DNA of 64,000 nt. It comes from Cladosporium sp. IMV 00045 (taxonomy: Eukaryota > Ascomycota > Dothideomycetes > Cladosporiales > Cladosporiaceae). Position 1 is the first letter of the stretch, and the number at the start of each line of letters is the position of its first letter. Position numbers and translations under genes: made by a program. The stretch lies in contig MSJI02000846.1 in the NCBI GenBank assembly GCA_001931905.2, positions 89,980 through 153,979 on the forward strand, in the 5' to 3' direction. The notes under the pieces are model-generated. The model saw only the letters and a list, made by a program, of their open reading frames with translations, had not been told where the DNA came from and made no database searches. Below are positions 30,433 to 41,638 of the stretch, piece by piece.

Positions 30433-32235
30433 ATGCCTCCCAAAAGGCCTCCACCTCGCAGGCCAGGCTCAGCAGCCGTCAAAGCGGAGCCTCAAACCGA
30501 AGCGCCGGCGCAAGACCAAGGACAAGCCTCTGCTGGAGCCGAAGCAGCCATTTCCGTCGAATCTACACCACAAGGAACTCCAACTGGAACGCCTGCAGGA
30601 ACACCCGCACCTTCCAACCCAGCAGTACAGCGTGCCGGTACTGCGGCCGGACGCGCGGGCAGTAGCACGCCTGCAGGACGAGGAAGGCCTGCTGTCGCAA
30701 AGCCAAAATTCGCTGGTCGACGCTCGCAAAAATCTCGCGCGGAGCTTGAGAAGGAGGAGGCAGATAGGCGAAAGGAGGAGAACGAAAAGAAGGCAAAGGA
30801 AGATGCGCGGAACAGACGGAGAGATGCAGCGCGTGGGCGGGGTGCGTTCAGAGGAAGGCAGCGTGGTGGCTACATGGGTGAGAGTGAACGCAAGGCTCCG
30901 GATGCGCCAGTGATGAGTGGACCCTTCTCTCTTGGACAAGTTAGCAGTGACTCGTCTGCTAGAAGAAGCGCTCCTGGCTGGGCTGCGAGATCAGGCGGTG
31001 GAGGTGGAGGTGGAGGAGGCAGCGGCGGCTATAGTGGTGGCGGTGGAGGTGGATTCAAGCAAGAAGGATTCAGAGGTGTGGTCAGTGATGTTATGATGGC
31101 AGATGGGCCCGGCATCAAAGCGGAAGACGGAGGCTACATCTCGAGCGACGACGAAGAGGAGGAGGACACGAAGGGCATGCACAAGCGTAATGTTGACGAG
31201 CTGGCAACGGTGGATCTCACTGGAGAAGATGGACCGAGTGCGGGTGGTGCTGGCTTTGCTCCCGTACGAATCCAACGCGTTGAGCATAAGGATCGTACGG
31301 TCCAACTCAACGCCGATGGTGTGAGCACCAAGGATGGTTCAGCAGCGAAAGCCCAGGCCAGAGACGGCTCGCCCGAAGCGAAGAGAGGCAAGCAAAAGTC
31401 AAAAGACGTCGAAGTCACTGGCGAGCAGCACAAATACAGAGGGACCTACTCCGAATCATCAAGCGAGCAGGGAGACGAACCGACTATCAAAGAAGAGCCC
31501 AAAGACGACACCCGCCCTACAACACCAGAGCCGCCCGCACACGACGCAGCAAACGTCCCAGAAGTGCCCTTACAAAGCCCGGTTTCCTCGCCTGAATCTC
31601 GCCGCAAAACGAAGGACCGCATCAAACATTCTTCTGACAGACCCGACTTCCAAACCAACGAAGAGCAAACCGAATGGGAACTGCACCAAAAAGACCTCCG
31701 CATCCTGCGCAACGAACTCGGCCGCCTCACCACCAAAGACCAGGACGCCGACGGCGATGCATCTATGGAAGGCGCCGAAGCCCAACAGCAACAACAACAA
31801 CCCCAAGACGACCCGCGAGCAGACAAAGTCTATCTCTTCCAATTCCCACCTGTCCTTCCGGACCTCATCCAAAAGCATATCAAACCCGACCCGGAAGCAG
31901 CCTCCAACGAAGATGACCCCAACGCCGCGCCGCCTGCCAACGCCTCCAACCAACTCCAAGCCTCCGACCCTGGGCCTTCTGGTAACACGCACACGTTCAA
32001 CCCGGGGCGCGTCGGCAAGCTGCGCATCCATAAGTCCGGCCGCGCGACGCTCGACTGGGGCGGCACGCCGCTCGAGATGGGCATGGGCACCGAGGCGAGT
32101 TTCTTGCAGGACGTGCTGATTGCCAATTTCAACAAGAACGACGAAGGGAAGGTCGACAGCGGCTCAGCCATGGCTATGGGTCAGGTTAAGGGAAAATTCG
32201 TTCTTACGCCGGACTGGGATGAGATTCTGGGTTAG
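30433..32235 (+). CDS. RPC53: RNA polymerase III subunit RPC4 (Rpc53)
   Basis: 600 aa from the ATG at 30433 (MPPKRPPPRRPGSAAVKAEP), one exon. Rpc53/RPC4 pairs with Rpc37 as the TFIIF-like module of Pol III that acts in initiation, termination and reinitiation. The conserved part is the C-terminus (about 470-600): KVYLFQFPPVLPDLI, PGRVGKLRIHKSGRATLDWG, MGTEASFLQDVLI and GQVKGKFVLTPDWDEIL. The rest is a disordered, low-complexity arm: Pro/Thr repeats (GTPTGTPAGTP), a Lys/Glu helix (ELEKEEADRRKEENEKKAKE), an RG-rich stretch, two polyglycine runs and a short polyglutamine run. Yeast Rpc53 is shorter (about 420 aa); the extra length is in the arm. Confidence 0.92.
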   Translation: MPPKRPPPRRPGSAAVKAEPQTEAPAQDQGQASAGAEAAISVESTPQGTPTGTPAGTPAPSNPAVQRAGTAAGRAGSSTPAGRGRPAVAKPKFAGRRSQKSRAELEKEEADRRKEENEKKAKEDARNRRRDAARGRGAFRGRQRGGYMGESERKAPDAPVMSGPFSLGQVSSDSSARRSAPGWAARSGGGGGGGGGSGGYSGGGGGGFKQEGFRGVVSDVMMADGPGIKAEDGGYISSDDEEEEDTKGMHKRNVDELATVDLTGEDGPSAGGAGFAPVRIQRVEHKDRTVQLNADGVSTKDGSAAKAQARDGSPEAKRGKQKSKDVEVTGEQHKYRGTYSESSSEQGDEPTIKEEPKDDTRPTTPEPPAHDAANVPEVPLQSPVSSPESRRKTKDRIKHSSDRPDFQTNEEQTEWELHQKDLRILRNELGRLTTKDQDADGDASMEGAEAQQQQQQPQDDPRADKVYLFQFPPVLPDLIQKHIKPDPEAASNEDDPNAAPPANASNQLQASDPGPSGNTHTFNPGRVGKLRIHKSGRATLDWGGTPLEMGMGTEASFLQDVLIANFNKNDEGKVDSGSAMAMGQVKGKFVLTPDWDEILG

Positions 32236-32660
32236 GTTCTTGGGATTCGTGTCAGGAGATGTGTTGCGGGATGTGTAGGTTCGATTTAGCGTGGCGTTGG
32301 TTTTGGGAGGATTTTACATGTATGTTTGCATGTATGTATAGATGATCGTGCTTTGCAAGGTAGAGAGGTCTTGAAAGGGGTTGAAATTTGTAAAATCTGG
32401 AGAAAAGGAACTTTTCGATTGCGACACTATGAATCTCGGAAGAGACAGGAATATTTCTCTCACCCCTCTAGTCCAACTCCTGTCAACAAGTAAAGAAAGT
32501 TTGCTAGCGGTGACGCAACAGTTTAGGCCGTGAGGTGGTAGTCTGAGCGAGCATTCTGGAGGAGGGTATCACACAAAGGGAAAAACCAACGCCGAAAAGC
32601 AAAAAGTCCGATTCGTCAGTCACATCAATCGCACACCAGACAGGAGGTTGCCAGCACTCA
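32236..32660. other. Convergent intergenic region
   Basis: Lies between the stops of RPC4 (+) and the disordered protein (-). TGTATGTATAG-like T-rich sequence at 32320-32340 is compatible with 3'-end signals of RPC4. No gene. Confidence 0.5.
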
Positions 32661-34547
32661 TTAGTACCTGTCCCTGAACGCATCTCCACGGTACTCATCC
32701 CTGTGCCTCCTGCGCGGTTCCTCATTGATGAACATGCTATCTCGCCTCTCGTCTCTGAAGTCCCGCCTGTCATCTCTGAAATCCCGTCTGTCGTCTCGCA
32801 TGAAGTCCGTGCCTTCAGTATATGCACGCTTGAGATAAGCGGGACGAACGCGGTCGGAGATGTGGTTCAGAACAGGAGGCTGAGCGCGAGGGCTGCGGTC
32901 ATCGTGCCTCTCTCGCGGGTAGTCGTCCCACTCGCCCTCGCGAGCGCGGTCGTGGTGATCGCGGCCGTGCCGGTAGGAGATACCAGGCTCGAGCACGAAT
33001 CCTTCTTCAGGATAGTCTCGCCTGCGACCTGCGCGGTAGTGAGGTTTGGTGAGGCGCGAGTAGGATTGTCGCCGCTTGAGGGAGCCTTTGGGTGAGCGGC
33101 GATCGCGGTGGTCGTAGCGCTCGGGCGAAGTGGCCGGTGTGGAACGTCCCCGTCCCCAAGAGCGCTGTGATGAGCCGCTGTCTCGGCTTGTGGTGTTGGA
33201 AGGTGAGGGCATGCCTCCGCCAGTAGGCCAGTTGCTCACTTTGTTGGTGGCGACGGCCAAGCTCATCATGCCGGTGAGAGTGTCAATCTTCTCTGCCATC
33301 CTCTCCTGGTTACGATCGAGCTTCTCACCAAACCTTTCTTCAATACGGCGAACTCGTTCGCTGTCTGAAGAATCGCGACGGCGGCTGCGGCTGTAGCTAC
33401 GATCGGGGTCGTGGCCAAGGCTGCGACTGCGATGGCGGTGGCCACTGGCGTCTCTATTGTGGCGAGCGCTTGTGCCAGGGACTCGCGAGGCAAACTCACG
33501 AGGCTGGCGGTCATCGAAAGCATCAAAAGCGTTAGGATCTGGCTGTGGGTAGATATGTGGGTATGGCTGAAAGGCATTTGGCTGCTCATGTGGAGGCGCC
33601 ATAGGAACAGCAGGTGGAACGTTCATGTCTCGTTCGTCCATTGGGACGGGGATAGCTCCTTGCACGTCCCGCATGTCGAAAGGATCAATGGGAGCCTGCG
33701 GTGGGTACTGGCCTTGCGGAGGTGGGAATTGATCCTGAGGTTGGAACGGGTGTGGGTTATCATATGGCTGCGGATATGGTTCCGGTTGCCCTGCAAAAGG
33801 ATCCATCGGCGGATTCTGCTGAGGAACATCGTTCCAACCCGTAAACGGATCTTCGACAGGAGCTGGCTTCTTCTTGTTATTCTTTTTGCCTGTCTTGGCT
33901 TCTTTGGAAGCCGGGTCCTTCTTCTTGCGTGGTTTGTTGATGTCGAAAATGTCGTCGACCTCGGACGTCGGCAAGGCACTCTTGCTACCACCGGCTTCCG
34001 AGATTTTGTCTGCTGCTCGATCGTGGCGCTCGATAGTGACTCGGAGGGCATTGTTGACCCTATAGGTACGCCACGTGTGTTTGTACTCCTCGTACAGTCT
34101 CTTCACACAGAAGAGGGACCACACGGCGTTGGGGTCCTTTTCGTCGTCGTTCTTGTCATCAAGCAGACGAGTCACGATGGTTTGCTGCTTCGGACCCAGC
34201 TTTTGGAACTGGATCAGGGAAGAATGCCGGCTGTCCTTTTGGTCTGCGACAGCCCTGTCGTAGATTTCCTTGCTACTGAATGGCAGCAGCTTCTTTCTAG
34301 TCCTTTCCCATGGAGCAGGCTCACCAGGGGTGAGCTTGTCGAGGACCGTGAAAGTGTAGCCTTCATAGGTAGTGATGATGGCGGCTTTCTTGTCTTTCTT
34401 GTCGGCTTTGTTTTTGTTTCCTTTCTTGCCGGACGCCTTGGCTTCAGGAAGGATCGTTGCAAAGGGGTCAGGATTCTCGCCTGCATAGTCGTCGTAGTCG
34501 ACATAATCATCCGGGTCGCCCGGCATGTCACCCTGGTTGTAGGTCAT
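32661..34547 (-). CDS. Conserved fungal protein of unknown function, disordered Arg-rich tail
   Basis: 628 aa from the ATG at 34547 (MTYNQGDMPGDPDDYVDYDD); the frame opens 43 codons upstream only at a TTG. An acidic start and Lys-rich patch precede a folded-looking segment, about 55-190, that begins TTYEGYTFTVLDKLTPGEPA and contains FQKLGPKQQTIVTRLLDDKN and AVWSLFCVKRLYEEYKHTWR. It is followed by Pro/Gln-rich sequence, an RS-type stretch (SRSLGHDPDRSYSRSRRRDS), a short coiled coil (RRIEERFGEKLDRNQERMAE) and a basic tail with tandem RRDFRDD units. I recognise no catalytic family. RS/RD dipeptides are common in RNA-associated proteins, but that is only suggestive. Confidence 0.75.
   Translation of the reverse strand: MTYNQGDMPGDPDDYVDYDDYAGENPDPFATILPEAKASGKKGNKNKADKKDKKAAIITTYEGYTFTVLDKLTPGEPAPWERTRKKLLPFSSKEIYDRAVADQKDSRHSSLIQFQKLGPKQQTIVTRLLDDKNDDEKDPNAVWSLFCVKRLYEEYKHTWRTYRVNNALRVTIERHDRAADKISEAGGSKSALPTSEVDDIFDINKPRKKKDPASKEAKTGKKNNKKKPAPVEDPFTGWNDVPQQNPPMDPFAGQPEPYPQPYDNPHPFQPQDQFPPPQGQYPPQAPIDPFDMRDVQGAIPVPMDERDMNVPPAVPMAPPHEQPNAFQPYPHIYPQPDPNAFDAFDDRQPREFASRVPGTSARHNRDASGHRHRSRSLGHDPDRSYSRSRRRDSSDSERVRRIEERFGEKLDRNQERMAEKIDTLTGMMSLAVATNKVSNWPTGGGMPSPSNTTSRDSGSSQRSWGRGRSTPATSPERYDHRDRRSPKGSLKRRQSYSRLTKPHYRAGRRRDYPEEGFVLEPGISYRHGRDHHDRAREGEWDDYPRERHDDRSPRAQPPVLNHISDRVRPAYLKRAYTEGTDFMRDDRRDFRDDRRDFRDERRDSMFINEEPRRRHRDEYRGDAFRDRY
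32746..32801. repeat. 21-bp tandem repeat encoding RRDFRDD units
   Basis: Near-identical 21-bp units on the plus strand (TCTCTGAAGTCCCGCCTGTCA, TCTCTGAAATCCCGTCTGTCG and a further partial unit) encode the seven-residue repeats near the end of the disordered protein. Differences are mostly synonymous, which suggests the repeat is kept at protein level. Confidence 0.7.
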
Positions 34548-37500
34548 TTTGGCGGTGTTCGTTGGTGATTGATGGGGACCGAAGTGTGTTGCATCGACAA
34601 TGTATAAACGTCGGTCACCTTCTGAGGCAAGTGGTATCTGTACTTGGATGGAGCTGAGAGTGCGAAGAGGAGGCAAGATTCAAGAAAGGTTTTAGAGGGA
34701 AAGAAAAAGGCAACCAGAGCGCCGGGGCGGGATCAGGCAGAGGAATTAATAGTCAAACATCGCCTGACAGTCGAGCCTTGAAGTAGTCTGATGGTGTGAC
34801 AAGGATCGCGCTCCGCCATGGTAAACATTGGTACCGCTCGCCTATCCTTAGCTCCGTCTCGTAGATCCAATGTATCGCGCAGCAAGCACAACTAGGCTAC
34901 TGCTTTCTAATCGTTGTCGCAAGCAATGGGCTGATAGCCGGGCGGATAAAAGTGACCAGACCGGTGTGGAATACATACATACGGGCGGCCTCAGGGTTGC
35001 CTTCTTTTACTTGCTTTCCAAGGCGAGAAGGCGACAGAAGGCCTTGGTATCGGCGCAGGTGTGTGTCAGATTACGCCCTGCTGCGGGCGTACATGCCTGC
35101 ATAGCCATTAGCAGATCATCTGTTGCTAGAGCGCCACATGCTACCAAATGCGCCAGACGGTACGCGTCGCGCTGCTCATCAGCAAGCAATCAATCTTGCG
35201 TCGCGTTGGAGATCTACCGTCAGTTATTTCTGTGCTGACGAAAGAGTGCGCATTCTTATCATCCAAGACCCGCAAGCGCCGTGGAAAGGCGAGGTCAGAT
35301 GTTGGTTGTCTAGTTGTTTTGGCTGCGGCAAACCTCAGGCTGTCGGGCACTCCACCCCGCAAGCGCTGCCACACACCAACACCGCACCTCGACCATCTTC
35401 GTATAGCCCCTCACCAACTAGTGAAATCGCAGCACACAAGCAGGACTTCACACAAGTGTACGACCACACCCTCATCTACTACATTCTTCCAACACCCCCG
35501 TTCCCTACACTCTGGTTTTCGTGGCTTCTTTTCGAGGCAACCGCTTGATACGTCGTTGTTGACTTCTCTGCTCCGCCGCCGCGCTGCTCCTCGCCAACCG
35601 ACTACCCTGGTATGGCAGCTGATCAAAGGAACATGCGAGTGAAGTCCAAGCAAGCATTCACCCCATTCAAACCGTTGCAGACACGCGTGAACCATTGCAT
35701 CTGTCCACTGCCGAGATCCACACTGAATTATTCTGGTCGTTGGCCACGCTTGCATCGATGGGCGTTTAGCCAACTTGCCGATTCGTTCTTACTACCGCGT
35801 TAAAGCGTGCGATGCAAACAGTGACTGACAAGTGGGAGGACGTCGAAGGTGAGCCCTCCGGCGAGAGAGGAGGCAGTGGAGGATCGAATGGATGGCTGTG
35901 CGGGGCTCGTGCAGCCTCGTATGGTGCCAGCGCAGCCGCCAGCGAGATTGCTCTGCATATGCAGCACTGCCTTAGCCATGTTCCAACAAGAAGTTATACT
36001 AACTGTAAGCGACTGCATTTCGACGCCCCGGAAAAGTTCGAGGCGGCCAGCCATTCGTGGCGATGTGACTCAGCCCGCGACGAAGCCGCGCTTCGTGCAT
36101 GCCTTGACGACCTGATGATTGATCAAGGTGCGGCTTTTAGCCTTAGAGCAGCGTGGCATTGCCCGCATGTGCAAAGGCAACGATTTGCCTGGTTGCGCAT
36201 ACATGTAATGCATGCTGTTGATCCGGTGTTAACGGTCATCAGTAGGGCTCATCCGACTCCGGTTGTCCGGAAAGACCGGTTGAAGAACTAGAACGTTCTA
36301 GCACGATCGCCGTTTCATTGTAATGTGAGGTCGACTTGAGGATCGATCGCTCTCGGTCAAGAGACGGATAGGAGTTACGTCCTTCTTTTCACCGCTTCCC
36401 ATCCGATTCGCACTATTCCGGGAAAGGATAGGCTGATGAAGAATAGCAAAGAAGGTATCTCGTGCTGTCTTCAAAGCGAAGATCAATCGAGCGAACGGAC
36501 ACGTTCGTTGCCTCCAGGATCCACATAACTTACAGTCTGCTCGCACGCTGTACCATACTTCCGAAACAATCACACCACTGTCGCATCTCCATTTGTCAAT
36601 GACAGCTGGGGCGAAGAACCGTTCCTCCGGCCGAGGATCCGTGGCCGTGGTACTACATCATCAGGCCATCCAAGCCTTGCAATTGTAAGAGAGCCGCAAC
36701 CAACTGCCAACACACTCATGTATGTGATGAAAGGCATCCTTCATATCATGCTTGGCAAAGGAATGCTCTTGTCTAGATCCTCGGGCGCCGGCAGTTCAAC
36801 AGTAGCTGAGAGATAGCTACAACACCAGCCTGACCGGACGCACTTAGCGGAAGGGCCGCGACCGACTGCCAGCACACACTACTTTCTCCGTGGTGAAGGC
36901 GAATTTTCATATCACAATTGATGCAGGAGAGCTTCGTGGGGCGTTGTGTGTCTTGGTTTGCAATTATCGGCAGTTCGAAAGCAGCAAAGACGTGGTCATT
37001 ACAACACCAGCCTACCCAAGTAAGCTTGGTGGATGAGACGAAAACAATTGCCAGCACACACTCCTTGTGATCAAAAGCAACATCCAGATCCACGATGACG
37101 AAGGAGAGCTTTCTCTAAATCCGCCTTCCTCGGCAGTTCATAGAGGTATCTGCAACACCAACCTACCATCTCAAACCATGCATGGTCAAAGAGTCACGGC
37201 CAACAGCTAACGCATCCAGTCATGGCCTCATGTGATTGCAAGCAGCCTCAAAATCAAGAATTGACGCAGGAGAGCTTTTCGGGCCGTCAAGTGTCCAGAT
37301 CTGCAGTCACCGGCAGTTCAAGGGCATTGGGAACGTAGCTACAATACCAGCCTGCCTACCTACTCAAGCCATACTTGGTGGAAGAGCCGTGACTAACCTG
37401 CGAACGCATACACCACCGCCCCGAACAGGGACAACCTACATCTCACGATGCAACGCAGGAGATGCTTACATCGCGTTCTCGACAGTGAACGCCGGTTCGC

Positions 37501-38915
37501 GGCCGCCGGCAGTCGAGTTTGTGAGATTCTGCTGTAGTTACAGTCTTGCTCGTCGTTCCCGTTGTAGTAAGATACTCTCATCGGTCATGGAAGAACCCCA
37601 AACACCGGTTGGTCAATAACACACACTCGACCCGTGAGTAAGGCAACCGTTGGATCACGGTGGTGATGCAGAATAATTGCACATGTCAATCTTGACTGAC
37701 GAGACCTAGCTGTATCCTCCGGCAGTCAAACCGGTCGAAAGGTATTGTGGCTACACCACAAGTCCCATCCGAGTATGTGTGTACTTTCAGAAGCGACAAA
37801 ATATGTCAGACAGACTGATACATCCTTCTGAGAATTTGCTCACGCGAGGCAATGATAAGGCACAGAGAGTGAGAGAGAGAACAAATCCCTTGATTAGATA
37901 CCGAATACCACATAAACAAACAAACCAAAAAAACCGCACGCGCTGTCTCTCTCCCTCTAAAGTAAAGAAATCATAGACCCGAACCAAAAACCATACCCTC
38001 GAATACCCACACGCTTTCCAGATATAAAAAAACAGCAGAATATAGTACAGAGAACCGAATCCACGCTATGCTCCAAGCGAAAGCAAGCAAGCGAGGGAAA
38101 ACAAGAATAACCCGCTCTTTGCCAGGAAACGCCATAGCTAGGTAGTTAAGAAAGAACTCGAGAGCAAACTGAGCAGAGTGAAAGAAAGCAAAACGCAACG
38201 CTGGCCAGCTAAACGCACATGGTATCAGAAGAGCAAAGTAGAGAAAATCAAAGCCAATCGAAAAGTCAGAAAATTGGAGGAGACCGATCCGCGAGAGATC
38301 CTCATCAGAGAAAGCGGTGTGGAGGCGCGGTAAACCAGCCGGCCTGCTTTCTGCCAATGAGTGCGCTCTCTCCAGATCAGTCCTCTCAGATCCTCGCCTT
38401 CTTGGTCCTGCTCGCGAGAGATTTCGCTGCAGGCGAGAGGGTAAGGTGGGGGTCGAATTATGAATATTTGTCGGTCTTGTTGTGTGCCGACTGCAGTTCT
38501 GCCTGGGTGCAGAGCGTTGGACCTTCGAAAACATGCCGCAGATAGGGCCAGCTGGTTTGGCGTAATCCTGAATGGAAGATCCCAGAAAGCCCTTTTGCGA
38601 AAACCCCAATTTCCAGTCCTGTTCCCTGACCCAGTTGGTGTAATAGTAGTAGTGTGTATCCGAATGATTATCAAGTGGTTGGTTGAAGAAAAGCCAGAGA
38701 GAAAAGTCTCTCTCATGACTTGGTGTACGTTTGTGAGCTTCCAGCGCTCGTGGGACTTGCCGGAAACGCCGGAAGAGAAGGAGTGTGGTGTGCTGTACGA
38801 TTGCTTGCAAGCATGTGCATGTGCGTGCGCGTGTCTGAGGGAAAATCATGTGGAGCGTTGGCCGTGTTCAAAGAAAGTCGCGAGGTTTAAAGGGTGCCAG
38901 CAGTGACGCTCGCTG
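34548..38915. other. 4.4-kb gene-free region
   Basis: Between the disordered protein and the C2H2 factor. Short overlapping frames at 34870-36291 and a 292-codon minus-strand frame at 37971-38849 (probably 3' UTR of the C2H2 gene) have no recognisable domain or splice pattern. The clear structure is the degenerate tandem repeat at 36600-37790. Confidence 0.5.
36600..37790. repeat. Degenerate tandem repeat, unit about 160-215 bp, 6-7 copies
   Basis: The landmark CGGCAGTTC (or CGGCAGTC) recurs at 36789, 36968, 37131, 37311, 37507 and 37720, spacings 179, 163, 180, 196 and 213 bp. Other landmarks follow in the same order in most copies: ACAACACCAGCCTACC, a short CAAG..CTTGG inverted repeat, AACTGCCAGCACACACT, and GATGCAGGAGAGCTTT. 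A partial copy lies to the left (36640-36780). Units differ by many substitutions and indels and unit lengths are not multiples of three, so this is not a conserved coding repeat. It is an old, diverged tandem array. Confidence 0.7.
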
Positions 38916-41638
38916 CTAGTAGGCTGCCACTTCGGCCGCATGGGGCGGAATGGTCGCATCTGGAGAGCTGTGCATACGCTCAGCCTCGGCTTCGGCCATC
39001 AAGGCGTCCTCGTATCCGATGAGAGCCTGGGAGTGGAGCTTGAAAGATTCGCCCATGAGCTTGGTGATGCTGTAATCAAAGTTAGCGACAAGAGCTTGCA
39101 ACATGTACAGGTAATCTTCACTTACCCCCAAACAACAACCTCATCGATCATGCTGCCCCACAGCCTAGCTACCGTGGAGCTCAGCTTTTGGTTGACGCCA
39201 TCCATGGAGTCGTCGTCAAACAAGTTGCGCAGCTTCTGGTACATAGCAGCCTCTTCATCAGTCGCGGGAGCGTCATCATGCTCGACGCGCCACAGCCAGA
39301 GGCTCAGAATGACCATAAGATCCAGTCCACAAAGAGGGTGCTCAATACTCCAGTTCGTGGCCGAAGTCCTGGCCACCCAGCGGATGCCTTGCAGAGCCGC
39401 AACTTCGATACAGTCAAAGCAAGCCTGGATGACGTTGAGCATTTCCTGCGATCGGTTGACCTTGTCGCGCGCATGTGTCATTGCAGCAGCGACCTCGTAT
39501 GAGTCGTGGTACCTCAAAGCTTCTTGCACAGACTTGAGATCCACCAAAAGTCTGGCACGACAGTTCCGGTACACGGCCATAGAATTGAAGATCAAAGGAT
39601 GACCTTTGTGGGGAGCACTGAGTTGGACGACGACAGTCTCCGGCTCGCACAGCTCCAGCGACTTTTCCCAAGTGTCAAGGGCCAGACGAAGCTTGTACTC
39701 GGTGACGACATCTTGGAGAGCGTCAGGCGAGCGCTTGTGGTACCATACCTCCATAAGGATAGCATTGATCATGACACGGGTGCCAAAGGCGCTGTAGCGT
39801 GCAGTTTCACCGGAGAACAGGGCGTCGTGCGCAGCTCTGAATGACATGTCTGAAGAGCCTGCAAGACTCTCATACCAACCTTCGTTGTCGTTGACGTCCA
39901 TGTTCCATAATGTCTCCGACGACGGCAGCTCCAGATTGTCAAACTCGTTGAAGCTGATAGCTGGGGTGTGGTTGTATGTCATGGTCAAGAGGCCGAAGAA
40001 AATATAGACTGCGTAATAGGTGCGACGGCAGCCTTCGTCCTCGATCCACTCTTCGTGAGTAGGCTGGCGACCAGAGCGCGCTTCAGTGCGAAGGTTCAAT
40101 TCGTAACGGTTGCCAGCGACCATGTTTGCGAGTAGACTCTTAATCGAACAAGCCCATTCAAGGCCCTTGGGGTCGCCACTCCAGCTTGCAAAGCTCATGT
40201 TCAGCAGGGAACTCTGCATGATCCACAATGGGCATTTGCGCGAGCTGAAGTTGTCTCTCTTCTGCAAGAACTGCGTGATGAGCACCTTGGAGCCAATGTG
40301 AAGCATGTAAGCTTGATCCTGCTCGAAAGTGTACAACGCGCCTATTGACAGGACAGATAGGAGAAGCGAAGCAGGGACCTGGGAAGGTTTGAACGAGGCG
40401 GGATGGATGAATGGCAGATGGTGGTGGAAGAAGCTGAAGTACGTCGAGAGGTAGCGATTCAAGACTGACAAGACCGGGAGGCGGAACGTCTCAACGAGAG
40501 CACCTTCGCTGTCGCAATGTCTGACGTTGTCGAGGATGGTTCTCAGCTGCTCTTCGTTTTCAACTTGCGGTGGCTTGGCCATGGTACATTGTTGAGGCGG
40601 ACCAGGTGACCTGCGGTAGTCGACGGGAGAGACCGGGCCCATCATGGAAGTGAAGGGCGAGAGCGCACCAGGCGTCAGGTTTCCGGTCATCAACGGCGGG
40701 TTGAAGCTGGGCAGTCCGTCGTTAGACTGTCCTTGTTGGCGGTCCATGAGAGGAGGCAGAGTGTTATTCATCGCATTTCCATTAGAGAAGTTCATGAGAT
40801 CATGACTAGGATCGCCGTTAGAGGAGATGGACGAAGGTTTGGGCTGGGTAGGGTTCTGCGGCAGCATCTGGTCCCAGCCTTGCATCTGGGGCAGCGTCAT
40901 CGAGCCGGGATAAGGAATATTCTGGTCCATGAGTTGAGGGCCATGAGGCGAGATGAGTGGCTCTGCGGTGATGCTGCCGACGTCCTGGCCAGACATGGCG
41001 GCTTTTTGTTGGAAGTTGGCCATCAGCATGGCGGCTTGCTCGACGCCGAACGGGTCGCCACCATCGCCGTACTGTTCAAGCGAAGCTTCGTCGAGCTCCG
41101 GCAGCTTTGTTTGAGGCGGCGCATCAGGCGAGGCTTTGCCGGCGTTGTTGTTTTTGCGTTTCGAGTCGCTTTGCAGAGGCACGCCGCCGTCCTTGGCGTG
41201 GACGGTGCGGTCGTGTCGCAGCAACAGGTCGCGACGCACGAATGTGCTGCGACACTTCATGCATTTAAAGGGACGTTCCTTGGTATCTGCGCGAGGCGAT
41301 TAGCGAGTGAAATGATAAATTGTTTGATGGATGCGATGATCATCAGAGAGGTGCCCCGCCAGCCCACCTTGCGTGAGCGCGCGCGCGCGCGACAGAGCTC
41401 CCCGCTGGTGGGATGTTTGATGGGCTTTCTTGGGCTAATGCTTGCACTTACGGCTTCTCTCGTGTCGCGAACGGTGCTCTGAGCGACTGAACGCGCGATT
41501 GCAGAATTGGCATTTGTATCTCTTCTCCTTCTCCTTCTCTGTGCCGTTGGTAGCGGCGGCGGCGCTGGAGGTCTTGCGGCTGGCGGTGGGCGATGCGACG
41601 GGCGTCGTCATGTCTGCGGCACCAGCGACGGCGGACAT
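38916..41638 (-). CDS. C2H2 zinc-finger transcription factor with fungal middle-homology domain (Adr1/AmdX type)
   Basis: 833 aa from exons 41452-41638, 39126-41286 and 38916-39069. Introns are 165 bp (GTAAGT...CAG) and 56 bp (GTAAGT...CAG, branch GCTAAC). Finger 1, YKCQFCNRAFSRSEHRSRHE, has its last zinc-binding His encoded across the first splice (C|AT); the linker TKERPFK leads to finger 2, CMKCRSTFVRRDLLLRHDRT. The tandem fingers and RRDLLLRH resemble the Adr1/AmdX group. A Pro/Gln/Asn-rich region (about 100-330) is followed by the fungal_trans segment (YLSTYFSFFHHHLPFIHPAS and onward). It is a nuclear DNA-binding regulator. Adr1-type factors act in alternative carbon or nitrogen use; the target set here is unknown. 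Confidence 0.88.
41377..41391. repeat. (GC)n tract in intron 1 of the C2H2 factor
   Basis: A 15-nt perfect alternating GC run inside the 165-bp intron that separates the two zinc-finger exons. Such tracts can adopt Z-DNA. Confidence 0.85.

Noticed and set aside
33411..34568. Plus-strand frame of 385 codons opposite the disordered protein
   Set aside because: Antisense shadow; no motif, and the minus-strand product is conserved-looking with an ATG start.
36640..37790. Reading the tandem repeat as a coding repeat or a box C/D snoRNA cluster
   Set aside because: Unit lengths are not multiples of three and stops interrupt the best frame. TGATGA-like boxes appear in only one or two units and no paired CTGA box is conserved.
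37971..38849. 292-codon minus-strand frame downstream of the C2H2 factor
   Set aside because: No domain, low-complexity, lies in the expected 3' UTR, and has no splice link to neighbours.
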